From positions 24,409 to 88,408 of the forward strand of contig CACOEA010000002.1 of NCBI GenBank assembly GCA_902626185.1: DNA of 64,000 bases, given 5' to 3'. Source of the stretch: an uncultured Pelagibacteraceae bacterium (lineage in GTDB: Bacteria > Pseudomonadota > Alphaproteobacteria > Pelagibacterales > Pelagibacteraceae). Numbering within the stretch: position 1 is the stretch's first letter; the number at the start of each line of letters is the position of its first letter. Below the pieces are notes generated by a model, which saw only the letters and a list, made by a program, of their open reading frames with translations, was not told the origin of the DNA and searched no databases. Below are positions 42,568-52,112 of this stretch, piece by piece. The translations under genes and the position numbers were made by a program.

Positions 42568-43398
42568 CTATTCCTTTTTTGCAATTGTAATAAAAAAACC
42601 GGGAAAATATTCACAATTTTTTATTTTATTTAATGAGTATTGATATTGTTCTTTCTCTTTTAAAAAAATTTCCTCTAAATTTTCAATTTTTTTAAATTTG
42701 TTAAGACTACAAGATTGAATGTTATATTTTTCTTCAATTAAAACTTGCGAAATTTCTTCGAAAGTATGTTGAGTTTCATGTGGATGCAAAACTTGATCAC
42801 GAAACCATGAATAAAGTTTTTTTTCATCTTTAATGTTTTTATGTAATTTCTTATACTTTTCAAACTTATATCCCTCAGATTTGTTATTCATCTCTTTAAA
42901 ATATTCTAAGAATGGTTTTCTACCATACTTGTGATATAGGCCCAAAAACATAAATGAGTTTTTTTTACCTTCTCTACAAATACTTTTAATTGCTTCGTGA
43001 CAATTATTTGTATGATGAAGCACTCCCAGAGAAATTATGAGATCATATTTAATTTCACTTTTAAAAGTGAAAAGATCTGATGAAATAAATTTAGCATTTA
43101 GTTTAAGCTTATCTTTTAATTCATTGGCATATTTGATGACTACTGGATTAAAATCAACGCCGGTAACTTCAGCCTTGTCACCATGATGATAGCTGATTGA
43201 ATTAACAAGCCAACCGCCACCACAACCAAAGTCTATTATTTTGATTTTTTCATATTCAGAAAAAATTTTTCCTAATTCAGGATAAATTTTTATTGGATCA
43301 AACTTTTTAATTTGTTCTTCAGCTGATTTTAGATCACCATAAATATTAAAAGGAAGCTGCTCATAAAATTCTAAGACTTTTTCATTTTTAAAAGTCAT
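42568..43398 (-). CDS. Class I SAM-dependent methyltransferase
   Basis: KIIDFGCGGGWLVNSI, VTGVDFNPVVIKYA, DLIISLGVLHHT. ATG at 43398 overlaps the upstream stop as TAATG. Confidence 0.88.
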   Translation of the reverse strand: MTFKNEKVLEFYEQLPFNIYGDLKSAEEQIKKFDPIKIYPELGKIFSEYEKIKIIDFGCGGGWLVNSISYHHGDKAEVTGVDFNPVVIKYANELKDKLKLNAKFISSDLFTFKSEIKYDLIISLGVLHHTNNCHEAIKSICREGKKNSFMFLGLYHKYGRKPFLEYFKEMNNKSEGYKFEKYKKLHKNIKDEKKLYSWFRDQVLHPHETQHTFEEISQVLIEEKYNIQSCSLNKFKKIENLEEIFLKEKEQYQYSLNKIKNCEYFPGFFITIAKKE

Positions 43399-44162
43399 TA
43401 AAATATTTTTTTTAATATTTTTTTTACTGAAAACTTCCAATCAACTTTGAATTTTTTTTCAAAATTTTCATCGTAATATCTAATATCTATTGTATATCTT
43501 GGTTTAAAATTTATTTTTGTTGCTGGTACAGATCGGTGTATAGTTAATGGATGAAATAGCACACCTTCAGACGCTTTTGTCTCAACAGTAAAAATATCAT
43601 TTTCATCTATTTCATTTTTTTTATCTATATTAAAAAAACCTTGCCCGCTGACAAAATTATGATTTAATAATTTTTTTTTATGAGAATACTTTACTAGTTG
43701 TATAGACTCATCTTTATTTGCTCCATTTAAAGATAGCCACAAAGTTGCTGGAAATTTATTTAGGTGTTCTTTTTTTTTACTTAAGTACCAAGTCCCTTCA
43801 TCTTGATGCCAGTTATATAAAACTCTTTTTTGTTCGGGAAATCGTGCACGAAAAGTACTAATTTCAAAAGGTTTAGGGTTATCAAAAATTATTTTAAAAG
43901 CATCCTCAACTGGCTTACAATTTATTAATTCTTTTAACTCATTCGACTTGTTAATTTCACCCATGAGTCTGGACCAGTCATCATTTGAAGGTTTACGTTT
44001 AAATTTAAGTTTTAATTTATCTTGTATATCCAGATTTTCGTCATGATTTTCTAAAAGATTTTTTGTGAGATCATAGATTTTTATCTGTAAGTTTTTTAAC
44101 TCATCTTCAAATTGTATTGGAATTATCTTAGTAAACCCTCTATTAGCAAAATTGACATCCAT
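43398..44162 (-). CDS. Phytanoyl-CoA dioxygenase (PhyH)-like protein
   Basis: NWHQDEGTWYLS (HxD), ATLWLSLNGANKDESIQLVKYSHK, EGVLFHPLTIHRSVPATKINFKPRYTIDIRY. Confidence 0.75.
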   Translation of the reverse strand: MDVNFANRGFTKIIPIQFEDELKNLQIKIYDLTKNLLENHDENLDIQDKLKLKFKRKPSNDDWSRLMGEINKSNELKELINCKPVEDAFKIIFDNPKPFEISTFRARFPEQKRVLYNWHQDEGTWYLSKKKEHLNKFPATLWLSLNGANKDESIQLVKYSHKKKLLNHNFVSGQGFFNIDKKNEIDENDIFTVETKASEGVLFHPLTIHRSVPATKINFKPRYTIDIRYYDENFEKKFKVDWKFSVKKILKKIF

Positions 44163-44278
44163 AAAATTACAAAATCTTTATTTTTAAAACATTTTTTTTT
44201 AATTCAAGTAATTCTATATTAAAAAATACAGTTTAACTTGATCATAAGCTAAAATCACTATAAATATTTATTACTTAA

Positions 44279-44355
44279 GGGCCTGTAGCTCAGTTGGTTA
44301 GAGCAGTACACTCATAATGTATTGGTCCCAGGTTCGAGTCCTGGCGGGCCCACCA
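44279..44355 (+). tRNA. tRNA with CAT anticodon (elongator Met or Ile2), CCA encoded
   Basis: GGGCCTG/CGGGCCC acceptor, anticodon loop CTCATAA, GGTTCGAGTCC T-loop, ACCA end. Confidence 0.93.
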
Positions 44356-44360
44356 AGATA

Positions 44361-44960
44361 TTAATTAATTAAAAATTCCTCTAATTTACTTATTAAAAAA
44401 TTAATATCGTTGTTATTTGAGTTTAAGATCGAAGCGAATTCCTCTTTCTGTGTTCTAGCTAAACTAAGCCCCTCAACAATTAAATCTCTAATTAATGGTT
44501 TGTCAGCATTTTTTGTATAAATTCTCCAATCAATTTTGATTTCTGGCTGGTTATCGCTTTGAACTATTCTTGAATTTACTATGGTATAATTAGAACTTTT
44601 TTTCTCAGCATTTATAACTTCAAATTTATTTGATGAATAATCAGTCAGTCTAGAAGTTAAACTTTTTAAGAAATATTTTTCAAACACTTTTTGGTATTTT
44701 TCAATGGCGCTTTTATCAGCCGACTTTCTAATTTCACCAAGTGTATATAAACCAAGAGCATTAATATCAACATTTGCAAGCGCTATTTGTTCAATGAAAT
44801 TTGCCTTTTCTTCCTTATTCAAGTTTTTATCAGAAAGTTTGCTTATGGCATCATTTATCAGCTCGGATACAAATAATTTTGGGTCAGAACTATAATTAGT
44901 TGCAAAAGATATATTTGTTATTAATAGTAATGAAATTAAAACGAGACTTAACTTTTTCAT
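44361..44960 (-). CDS. MlaC-like phospholipid-transport substrate-binding protein
   Basis: Signal peptide; KYQKVFEKYFLKSLTSRLTDYSSNKFEV, DWRIYTKNADKPLIRDLIVEGLSLARTQKEEFASIL. Confidence 0.88.
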   Translation of the reverse strand: MKKLSLVLISLLLITNISFATNYSSDPKLFVSELINDAISKLSDKNLNKEEKANFIEQIALANVDINALGLYTLGEIRKSADKSAIEKYQKVFEKYFLKSLTSRLTDYSSNKFEVINAEKKSSNYTIVNSRIVQSDNQPEIKIDWRIYTKNADKPLIRDLIVEGLSLARTQKEEFASILNSNNNDINFLISKLEEFLIN

Positions 44961-44973
44961 TTATATCTTAGTC

Positions 44974-45717
44974 TCAGTTATCTAAATTTCCCCAGTCATC
45001 ATCATTGTCACTGGAATTGTTTATTTTGTTTTTTCTATTTTGCAAATATAAACTCTTCGTTGCAGCATATAGATCAATTGAATTTTTCTCCAAATTATCG
45101 AAATTTGTTATGTTATCGCTTCTAAAATCTATGGCGTCGGCAGCTTTTACGCCCACATAGTCTATTTTTGTACCAGAGATACTTTTAATTTCTTTTTCGT
45201 GCCATGTAACTTTTGCAAAAGGATCAAGATAGTTATTGTCAACAATCATACCCAAAGAATCTCTAACTGTTGTCGGTCCTAAAAAAGGCAAAACAAAATA
45301 GCAGCCTCCACCTACCCCGTAAGATCCTAATGTTTGACCTAAGTCTTCTTTTTGATTTTCAAGGCCCATTAAAGCAGCGGGATTTCCTAGACCTAAAACA
45401 CCAATAGTTGAGTTTATAAGAAAGCTTCCTGTTGCGTGAGTAGCTAGTCTCAATTCCCCTTGTAAAAGATGATTAGGAATTGATAACAAAGTTGCAATAT
45501 TAGATGTGAAATTGCCCGTACCTTTTTTCACTGGCTCGGGTAGTTTATTATAAGCTTTAGCAACAGGTTTCATTATTGCTTTATCAAAACCCTGATTAAA
45601 TTGAAAAATTCCCCTGCTAATATTTTCAAAACATTCTTTTTCAGAATTAGATTCAGCATTAGCATTAACAAATAATGCTAATATAAGTGAGCAAGTAATT
45701 AGTTTTATCTTTTTCAT
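44974..45717 (-). CDS. MlaA/VacJ family protein
   Basis: FNQGFDKAIMKPVAKAYNKLPEPVKKGTGNFTSNI, LGQTLGSYGVGGGCYFVLPFLGPTTVRDSLG. Confidence 0.92.
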   Translation of the reverse strand: MKKIKLITCSLILALFVNANAESNSEKECFENISRGIFQFNQGFDKAIMKPVAKAYNKLPEPVKKGTGNFTSNIATLLSIPNHLLQGELRLATHATGSFLINSTIGVLGLGNPAALMGLENQKEDLGQTLGSYGVGGGCYFVLPFLGPTTVRDSLGMIVDNNYLDPFAKVTWHEKEIKSISGTKIDYVGVKAADAIDFRSDNITNFDNLEKNSIDLYAATKSLYLQNRKNKINNSSDNDDDWGNLDN

Positions 45718-45829
45718 TCTTATGTTCGCTATATATATGTATATAAAAGATTTTGCACATAATTCATTGATTATTTTAAGGATTTTATGAGTATTTTTGT
45801 CTATATTTAGTTGCTGAATTAGCTAAAAA

Positions 45830-46552
45830 ATGAAAATAACCTCTTTAAAATCTTACAATTACTCTAAAAAAGCTAGAAAAATCAACATAATAAAGTATTT
45901 GATTATTCACTACACAGGAATGCAATCTCTACGTGCATCTTTATCTCGATTATTATCTAAAAGGCATCAAGTAAGCTGTCATTACGTAATTGATCGCAAA
46001 GGAAAAATTTTTAAGATGGTCGATGAGAATAGAATTGCTTGGCACGCTGGTAAATCGAAGTGGAAACAATTTAAAAACTTAAACAAATCATCAATTGGGA
46101 TAGAACTAGAAAATAAAGGTCACAAATTTGGATATCAAAAATTTCCCTCTAAACAAATAAACGTTTTGATTAATCTTTGTTTATTGCTGAAAAAAAAATA
46201 CCGAATAAAAGATTGCAATATACTAGGGCACTCAGACATTGCTCCTTTAAGAAAGTTAGATCCTGGTGAAAAATTTCCTTGGTTTAAATTAAAAAGGAAA
46301 AGACTAGGAATTTGGTGCTCTTCAAGCAGGGTTAAAACAACACGTAAATCATTAAATGTAAAAATTAAAAGAAAGATCTTTTTCGAAAATTTATATAAGA
46401 TTGGTTATAGATACTTTAGCTTAAAAAAAACTTCTAAGTTAGACAGAAAAATAATTACAGCGTTTCAAAGAAGGTTTAGGCAAAATAAAGTAAACGGCCT
46501 TATCGACCTAGAAACCCTTAAAATAAGCGATTATTTGAGTAAAAATATTTAA
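45830..46552 (+). CDS. N-acetylmuramoyl-L-alanine amidase (AmpD family)
   Basis: LIIHYTGMQS, SCHYVIDRKGKIFKMVDENRIAWHAGKS, LGHSDIAPLRKLDPGEKFPW. Confidence 0.93.
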   Translation: MKITSLKSYNYSKKARKINIIKYLIIHYTGMQSLRASLSRLLSKRHQVSCHYVIDRKGKIFKMVDENRIAWHAGKSKWKQFKNLNKSSIGIELENKGHKFGYQKFPSKQINVLINLCLLLKKKYRIKDCNILGHSDIAPLRKLDPGEKFPWFKLKRKRLGIWCSSSRVKTTRKSLNVKIKRKIFFENLYKIGYRYFSLKKTSKLDRKIITAFQRRFRQNKVNGLIDLETLKISDYLSKNI

Positions 46553-46594
46553 AAAATACTTGATTTTACTACTTTAAATTTATACATAACCAAT

Positions 46595-46943
46595 GCCAGA
46601 TAGTTGGACGGTCGCCATTTTTAATGGAGGAAAGTCCGGGCTCCGTAAAGACACAGTGCCAGTTAATGGCTGGCGAAGGTGACTTCAGGGATAGTGCCAC
46701 AGAAAATAAACCGCCTTATCAAGGCAAGGGTGAAACGGTGAGGTAAGAGCTCACCGGTTTTTTGGTAACAAAAAACGCACGGCAAACCCCACTGGGAGCA
46801 AGGCTAAATAGAGGAAACAAGGCAATATTGCAAAAAACAGTCTTTAGTTAGTTTCCTGGGTTAGCTGCTTGAGCTTAAGTGCGAATTTAAGCCTAGAGAA
46901 ATGACCTCTTAAATGACAGAACCCGGCTTATAGACTATCTGGC
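46595..46943 (+). ncRNA. rnpB: RNase P RNA (class A)
   Basis: GAGGAAAGTCCGGGCTCC, terminal pairing GCCAGATAGT/ACTATCTGGC, AGAGGAAACAAGG region, ACAGAACCCGGCTTATAG. Confidence 0.95.
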
Positions 46944-47013
46944 AAATAATCATAAAATGTTCTCTTTTTGTGCTTTAAACAGCAATCAAAATTATATTGA
47001 CTATTTCTTATAA

Positions 47014-47038
47014 ACCCATACTATCCCAAATAATCCCA
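47014..47038 (-). promoter_or_regulatory. Putative MraZ box array: TGGGA-N5-TGGGA-N5-TGGGT
   Basis: Read on the minus strand from 47038: TGGGA TTATT TGGGA TAGTA TGGGT; exact 10-bp periodicity, about 50 bp upstream of mraZ. Confidence 0.7.
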
Positions 47039-47089
47039 TAATGGAGGGTGATTTGAAAATTATAAAAAACACTAGGGCTAACAAAAATA

Positions 47090-47554
47090 ATGTTTTTATC
47101 AAGTTACGAAAACAAATTAGACAAAAAAGGAAGAGTATCCGTGCCAGCAACTTTTAGATCTTATCTAACATCAATAGGCTACAATGGTTTCATAAGTTAT
47201 CCATCTTTCAACCATACCGCTTTAGAGGCTTGTTCTCAGGATAGAATTGAAAAATTATCTAACACAATAGACTCACTAAATCCATTTGAAGAAAAAAGAG
47301 ATTATTTTGCTACTTCAGTATTATCAGAGAGTGTCAGTTTACAATTTGATACTGAAGGCAGAGTTTCTTTCACTGATAAATTACTTGATCACGCTAAGAT
47401 AAAAAACAACTTATTATTTGTTGGATTGGGGAAAACTTTTCAAATATGGGAGCCTAAACTTTTCGAAAAATTTAAAATGACTGCAAGAAAAAAAGCTTAT
47501 CAAAATAGATCTAATCTTAAATGGGAAAACAAAAAAAATAAGGAGGAAGTATGA
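47090..47554 (+). CDS. mraZ: Transcriptional regulator MraZ
   Basis: MFLSSYENKLDKKGRVSVPATFRSYL, FDTEGRVSFTDKLLDHAKI. Confidence 0.95.
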   Translation: MFLSSYENKLDKKGRVSVPATFRSYLTSIGYNGFISYPSFNHTALEACSQDRIEKLSNTIDSLNPFEEKRDYFATSVLSESVSLQFDTEGRVSFTDKLLDHAKIKNNLLFVGLGKTFQIWEPKLFEKFKMTARKKAYQNRSNLKWENKKNKEEV

Positions 47555-49044
47555 GCATAAATGTTGGAGGAGGAGAAATTAAAGAGTTGAAACCTAGGAT
47601 TTTAGTTTTAGGTATTGGTGGAGCAGGCGGTAATGCGATTAATGCGATGATTGAAGCAGGCATGGAAGGGGTAGAGTTCGTTGCAGTTAACACTGATGCC
47701 CAAGATCTTAAAATGAGCAAAGCTCACGCTAAAATTCAAATCGGCATGAATTTAACAAAAGGCCTAGGTGCAGGTGCGAAACATAATATAGGGCAAGCAG
47801 CAGCAGATGAGTCTTTGAGCGAGATAGTGAATTATATTCAAGGAAGCAACATGGTTTTTATAACGGCAGGCATGGGTGGAGGAACTGGAACAGGAGCTTC
47901 GCATGTTATTGCAAAAGCTGCAAAAGAATTAAATATTTTGACAGTGGGTGTTACAACTTTACCATTTTCATATGAAGGTCCAAAAAGAATGAGGACAGCT
48001 TTGGGAGGCCTGGAAGCATTGAAAAAACATTTAGACACCGTAATTGTTGTTCCGAACCAAAATCTTTTTAAGATAGCTAGCGAGACAACTACGTTTGAAG
48101 AGTCTTTTAATTTATCCAATGATGTTCTTAAGCACGGAGTACAGAGTGTAACCGATCTTATGGTAAGGCCAGGTATGATTAATTTAGACTTTGCAGATGT
48201 AGAAACAGTAATGAGTTCAATGGGAAAAGCAATGATGGGAACAGGGGAAGCCGAAGGAGAAAATAGAGCGATGGCTGCAACCGAGATGGCTTTAAACAAT
48301 CCATTAATTGACGAATATTCATTAAAGGGCGCAAAAGGATTGCTGATTAATATTACCGGTGGTAAAGATTTAAAGTTATTTGAAGTAGATCAAACAGTCC
48401 AAAAGATTAGAGCTGAAGTTGACCCTGAAGCCGAAGTAATTTCTGGCGCAATTCAAGATGAATCTATGGAAGGCAAAATGAGAGTTTCTATCGTAGCAAC
48501 CGCATTAGATGGACACAAAACCGAAAATAGAACTGTTTTGAATATGGTGTCTCGAATTCATAATAGGAATCCAGGTTATTCAGACGGATTATTTTCACAA
48601 ACAAATAATTTAGATACCAACAATATAACTTCAATCGATGGAGCTACAGCTTTAAAATTAGATGAGAAATATGAAATTAATGAACAAGAATATAATTCTT
48701 CAATTAATAAAATTGATGCTAATTTAACTGAGCCAATGATTGAAAAAACAACTAATTTAGAAGAGGATAATTTGCCAAATGGAATTTCCATTGAAAGTAC
48801 ATCATATTTGGAAAGCAATGAACATGATTCTTTAAATGAAAATTTAACAGATAATACTGCAGATAATTTTAACATCTCTGAAGAAGAACACACACCAAAA
48901 CTTTTTTCAGAAGACGAACAATCTAGAGATGAAAACAATTTTGGCGAGGAAAGCGAAACACAATCTGATAAACTTTTTGAGCCTGAAGTAAATGATGAAG
49001 AAGATTTTGAGATACCTGCATTTTTAAGAAAACAAAAATTTTAA
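47551..49044 (+). CDS. ftsZ: Cell division protein FtsZ
   Basis: GIGGAGGNAINAMI, TAGMGGGTGTGASHVIA, C-terminal peptide EIPAFLRKQKF. Confidence 0.98.
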   Translation: MSINVGGGEIKELKPRILVLGIGGAGGNAINAMIEAGMEGVEFVAVNTDAQDLKMSKAHAKIQIGMNLTKGLGAGAKHNIGQAAADESLSEIVNYIQGSNMVFITAGMGGGTGTGASHVIAKAAKELNILTVGVTTLPFSYEGPKRMRTALGGLEALKKHLDTVIVVPNQNLFKIASETTTFEESFNLSNDVLKHGVQSVTDLMVRPGMINLDFADVETVMSSMGKAMMGTGEAEGENRAMAATEMALNNPLIDEYSLKGAKGLLINITGGKDLKLFEVDQTVQKIRAEVDPEAEVISGAIQDESMEGKMRVSIVATALDGHKTENRTVLNMVSRIHNRNPGYSDGLFSQTNNLDTNNITSIDGATALKLDEKYEINEQEYNSSINKIDANLTEPMIEKTTNLEEDNLPNGISIESTSYLESNEHDSLNENLTDNTADNFNISEEEHTPKLFSEDEQSRDENNFGEESETQSDKLFEPEVNDEEDFEIPAFLRKQKF

Positions 49045-49062
49045 TGACAACCTTAAAATATT

Positions 49063-50076
49063 ATGGTCAATCCAACATATTCACCGAAATCCCCTCATGT
49101 TTCGGTGATGTTGGATGAGATAATTAATTTAAGTAATCCTGAAAAAGGAGGAATATTTGTAGACTGCACTTTTGGAGGAGGCGGTCTTTCAAAAAAAATT
49201 CTTCAATTTTCAAATACTAAGGTAATTGCTTTTGACAGAGATAAAATTATTCTCAATTTTGCTAAAGATCTAAAAAAAAAATACCCGACAAGATTTTCTT
49301 TCTTCCAAAATAAGTTCAGCCAAATACACAATATAGTTAATGATCAACTTGCGGATGTAATTATATTTGACCTTGGCTTATCATCTATTCAATTGAACGA
49401 TCTTAAAAGAGGTTTTTCATTTAAATCAGAACAAGCTTTGGATATGTCAATGGGACTAACAAATTTATCTGCTGAAGATGTTGTAAACAATTATAGTGAA
49501 AAAAAACTCAAATTAATAATTAAAATACTTGGAGAGGAAAAAGATGCATCTAAAATTGCAAAGAATATAATAAAATCTAGAGCAACAAAAAAAATTACAA
49601 GAGCAAATCAATTAGCAGAGATAATAAATAAAAGTAAAAAAAGAAATTATTCACAAAAGATAAATCCTAGCACAAAAACATTTCAAGCCTTGAGAATATT
49701 TGTAAATAAAGAAATAACAGAGCTTGTTATGGGTATAGCTAATGCAACAAAAATTTTAAGACCTGGAGGAAAGATTTTAGTAATAAGTTTTCATTCAATA
49801 GAGGATAAAATTGTAAAGTACTTTTTTAATAATTTTTCTTTAAATAGATCAAATCCATCTAGATATTTTCCTGAAAATAAAAAAAATAATATTAATTTAT
49901 TTGAAAGATATAAAAATCAAATCATTAAACCTTCAAACATTGAAATAATAAAAAATCCTCCTTCAAGATCAGCAAAGCTTAGATACGCTATAAGAAGTAA
50001 AAATAGTTTTATATTTCCTGAAAAAATGAAAATTAAATTTAAAAGATATTTAGATTTAGAGAGATCTCATGCCTAA
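49063..50076 (+). CDS. rsmH: 16S rRNA (cytosine(1402)-N(4))-methyltransferase
   Basis: HVSVMLDEII, FVDCTFGGGGLSKKIL, DLGLSSIQLND, ISFHSIEDKIVK. Confidence 0.97.
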   Translation: MVNPTYSPKSPHVSVMLDEIINLSNPEKGGIFVDCTFGGGGLSKKILQFSNTKVIAFDRDKIILNFAKDLKKKYPTRFSFFQNKFSQIHNIVNDQLADVIIFDLGLSSIQLNDLKRGFSFKSEQALDMSMGLTNLSAEDVVNNYSEKKLKLIIKILGEEKDASKIAKNIIKSRATKKITRANQLAEIINKSKKRNYSQKINPSTKTFQALRIFVNKEITELVMGIANATKILRPGGKILVISFHSIEDKIVKYFFNNFSLNRSNPSRYFPENKKNNINLFERYKNQIIKPSNIEIIKNPPSRSAKLRYAIRSKNSFIFPEKMKIKFKRYLDLERSHA

Positions 50077-50407
50077 CACAAAAATAATACTATCTATGAT
50101 GATTTTTTCTATTTTACTTGGGTTTACATCAATTATAAAAACTCAAACTAGAATTATTGAAAAAAATATTTTAAAAATTGAAAAAAAAATTTCAGTTATT
50201 GAACGTGACTCACATGAATCAGAATTAGATTATTTCTACCTTTCTTCACCATCGAATTTATCAAAAAGAATTGAGCAATTAGATTTAACCGAATACCAAC
50301 CTATGGATTTTTCTAAAATATATTTATCTTATAACGAATTTTTAAAAACACATAAAAAGATTTCTATATTAAATAAAAGTGATGAGAAAAAAAAACAAAC
50401 GAAATAA
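50069..50407 (+). CDS. FtsL-like small membrane protein
   Basis: Single N-terminal TM plus coiled coil; position between rsmH and ftsI. Confidence 0.7.
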   Translation: MPNTKIILSMMIFSILLGFTSIIKTQTRIIEKNILKIEKKISVIERDSHESELDYFYLSSPSNLSKRIEQLDLTEYQPMDFSKIYLSYNEFLKTHKKISILNKSDEKKKQTK

Positions 50408-52112
50408 AAAAGTATATAACGAAAATCAAAAAAGTTTCTATTTTGAAGATTATTTTGAAACAAATCTCAGAAATAAAAAAGTAAAAAACTCAACTATTTC
50501 ACAAGATAGGGTATATCTTTTATTTTTTTTGTTTTTTTCATTAGTAACAATATTTTCAATTAAGATTATTTTAGTCTCTTTAAAGAGTGTAGAAAGTTAT
50601 TTTCAAAAAAATAACACAATTTATCAAAAAACATTACGAAGAGATATAATTGATAGAAATGGAGTTGTTGTTTCTAGAAATATTAATTCTTTTCATGCAG
50701 CCATAAATCCAAGAATGATAAAAAATAAAGAAAATTTTTTATTAAATATAAGACTTAATTTTCCAGATTTAAAAATTGAAAATATAGAACAAAAATTGAA
50801 AAGAGGAAAATATTTTTATTTAAAAAAAAGACTTGATCAACAGGAAAAAGAAAAATTATGGTCTCTCGGTCAAAAGGGTATAATTTTTGAACCATTTCAG
50901 TCAAGAATATACACTCATTCAAACTTATTCAGTCATATACTTGGACAAGTTGATTATGATAATTATGGTGTTTCTGGGGTAGAAAAATACTTTGACAAAG
51001 TGCTAAAAGATAAAAGTCTAATAGATGAACCGTTACAATTATCTTTAGACACCAACATTCAATACATAATTAATGATGAACTTGAAAATGCTGTAACCAC
51101 GTTCAAGGCCACTGGGGGAGGAGCTTTGCTAATGAACGTGAACAATGGTGAGATTTTGTCATTAGTCTCTCTTCCTAATTTTGATATAAATAAAAGAAGT
51201 CAAATTATTGATAAAAATTACATTAATAAAATTACAAAAGGTGTTTATGAATTAGGCTCAATTTTTAAGACTTTCACCGTTGCATTGGCTCTTGAAAAAA
51301 ATTTAGTTACACCTGAAACACTAATAAAAGATATACCTAGAAAGATAAAATGCTCTATACACAATATTTCTGATTTAAAACAATTTCCTAAGGATTTATC
51401 AGTTGAAGAAATACTAATTCGCTCATCAAATATTGGTACTTTAATTTTAGCTAAAAAAGTTGGTCAACAAGAATTTAAGAATTTTATTAGAAATACAAGC
51501 CTTTTAAGCAAACCAGAATTGGAACTAGAAGAGTTAGGAACTCCTCTAAAATTTAAATGGAATAAGTGTAAATTAGAAACTATTTCTTATGGCCACGGTA
51601 TTGCGATCACACCTTTACAGGCTACTGCAACTTATGCAGCATTAACTAATGGAGGCTATCTTATAAAACCCACCATTATAAAAAAAGAAAATTTTGTAAA
51701 AAAGAAAAAAATAATTTCAGAACAAACTAGTAAAAAAGTAAATAATATATTAAGAAAAGTCGTTACCCACGAAGAAGGAACAGCTAGTTTGGCTGATGTA
51801 TATGGCTTCGATGTAGGCGGTAAAACTGGAACTTCACAAAAATATAGTAATGAAAATAAAAATTTGAACACCTTTATTTCTATTTTTCCCTCTAAAAGTC
51901 CAAAATATGTTTTGTTAGTAATGTTAGAAAATCCTCAAATTGCTCATGATTTAATTTATGATTATAGAGGGATCAAAATAAAAGGGACAAGAAATGAGGC
52001 GGGATGGAATTCAGTTTATACAGCTGGCAAAATTATAAAAAAAATTGGACCTATTTTAGCCATAAATAATGACGAGTTTTACAACGACCATGTTGCTGAA
52101 AAACTTAATTAA
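50382..52112 (+). CDS. ftsI: Penicillin-binding protein, FtsI type
   Basis: RRDIIDRNGVVVSRNINSF, SIFK (SxxK), SSN, GGKTGTSQK (KTG). Confidence 0.95.
   Translation: MRKKNKRNKKVYNENQKSFYFEDYFETNLRNKKVKNSTISQDRVYLLFFLFFSLVTIFSIKIILVSLKSVESYFQKNNTIYQKTLRRDIIDRNGVVVSRNINSFHAAINPRMIKNKENFLLNIRLNFPDLKIENIEQKLKRGKYFYLKKRLDQQEKEKLWSLGQKGIIFEPFQSRIYTHSNLFSHILGQVDYDNYGVSGVEKYFDKVLKDKSLIDEPLQLSLDTNIQYIINDELENAVTTFKATGGGALLMNVNNGEILSLVSLPNFDINKRSQIIDKNYINKITKGVYELGSIFKTFTVALALEKNLVTPETLIKDIPRKIKCSIHNISDLKQFPKDLSVEEILIRSSNIGTLILAKKVGQQEFKNFIRNTSLLSKPELELEELGTPLKFKWNKCKLETISYGHGIAITPLQATATYAALTNGGYLIKPTIIKKENFVKKKKIISEQTSKKVNNILRKVVTHEEGTASLADVYGFDVGGKTGTSQKYSNENKNLNTFISIFPSKSPKYVLLVMLENPQIAHDLIYDYRGIKIKGTRNEAGWNSVYTAGKIIKKIGPILAINNDEFYNDHVAEKLN

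Noticed and set aside
44279-44355. tRNA as an integration site with a duplicated 3' end flanking the 41-44 kb cassette
   Set aside because: I looked for a repeat of the tRNA 3' end near the rpoD side and did not see one; no integrase present.
47838-48299. 153-aa minus-strand ORF opposite ftsZ
   Set aside because: Antisense to a strongly conserved gene, no recognisable domain.
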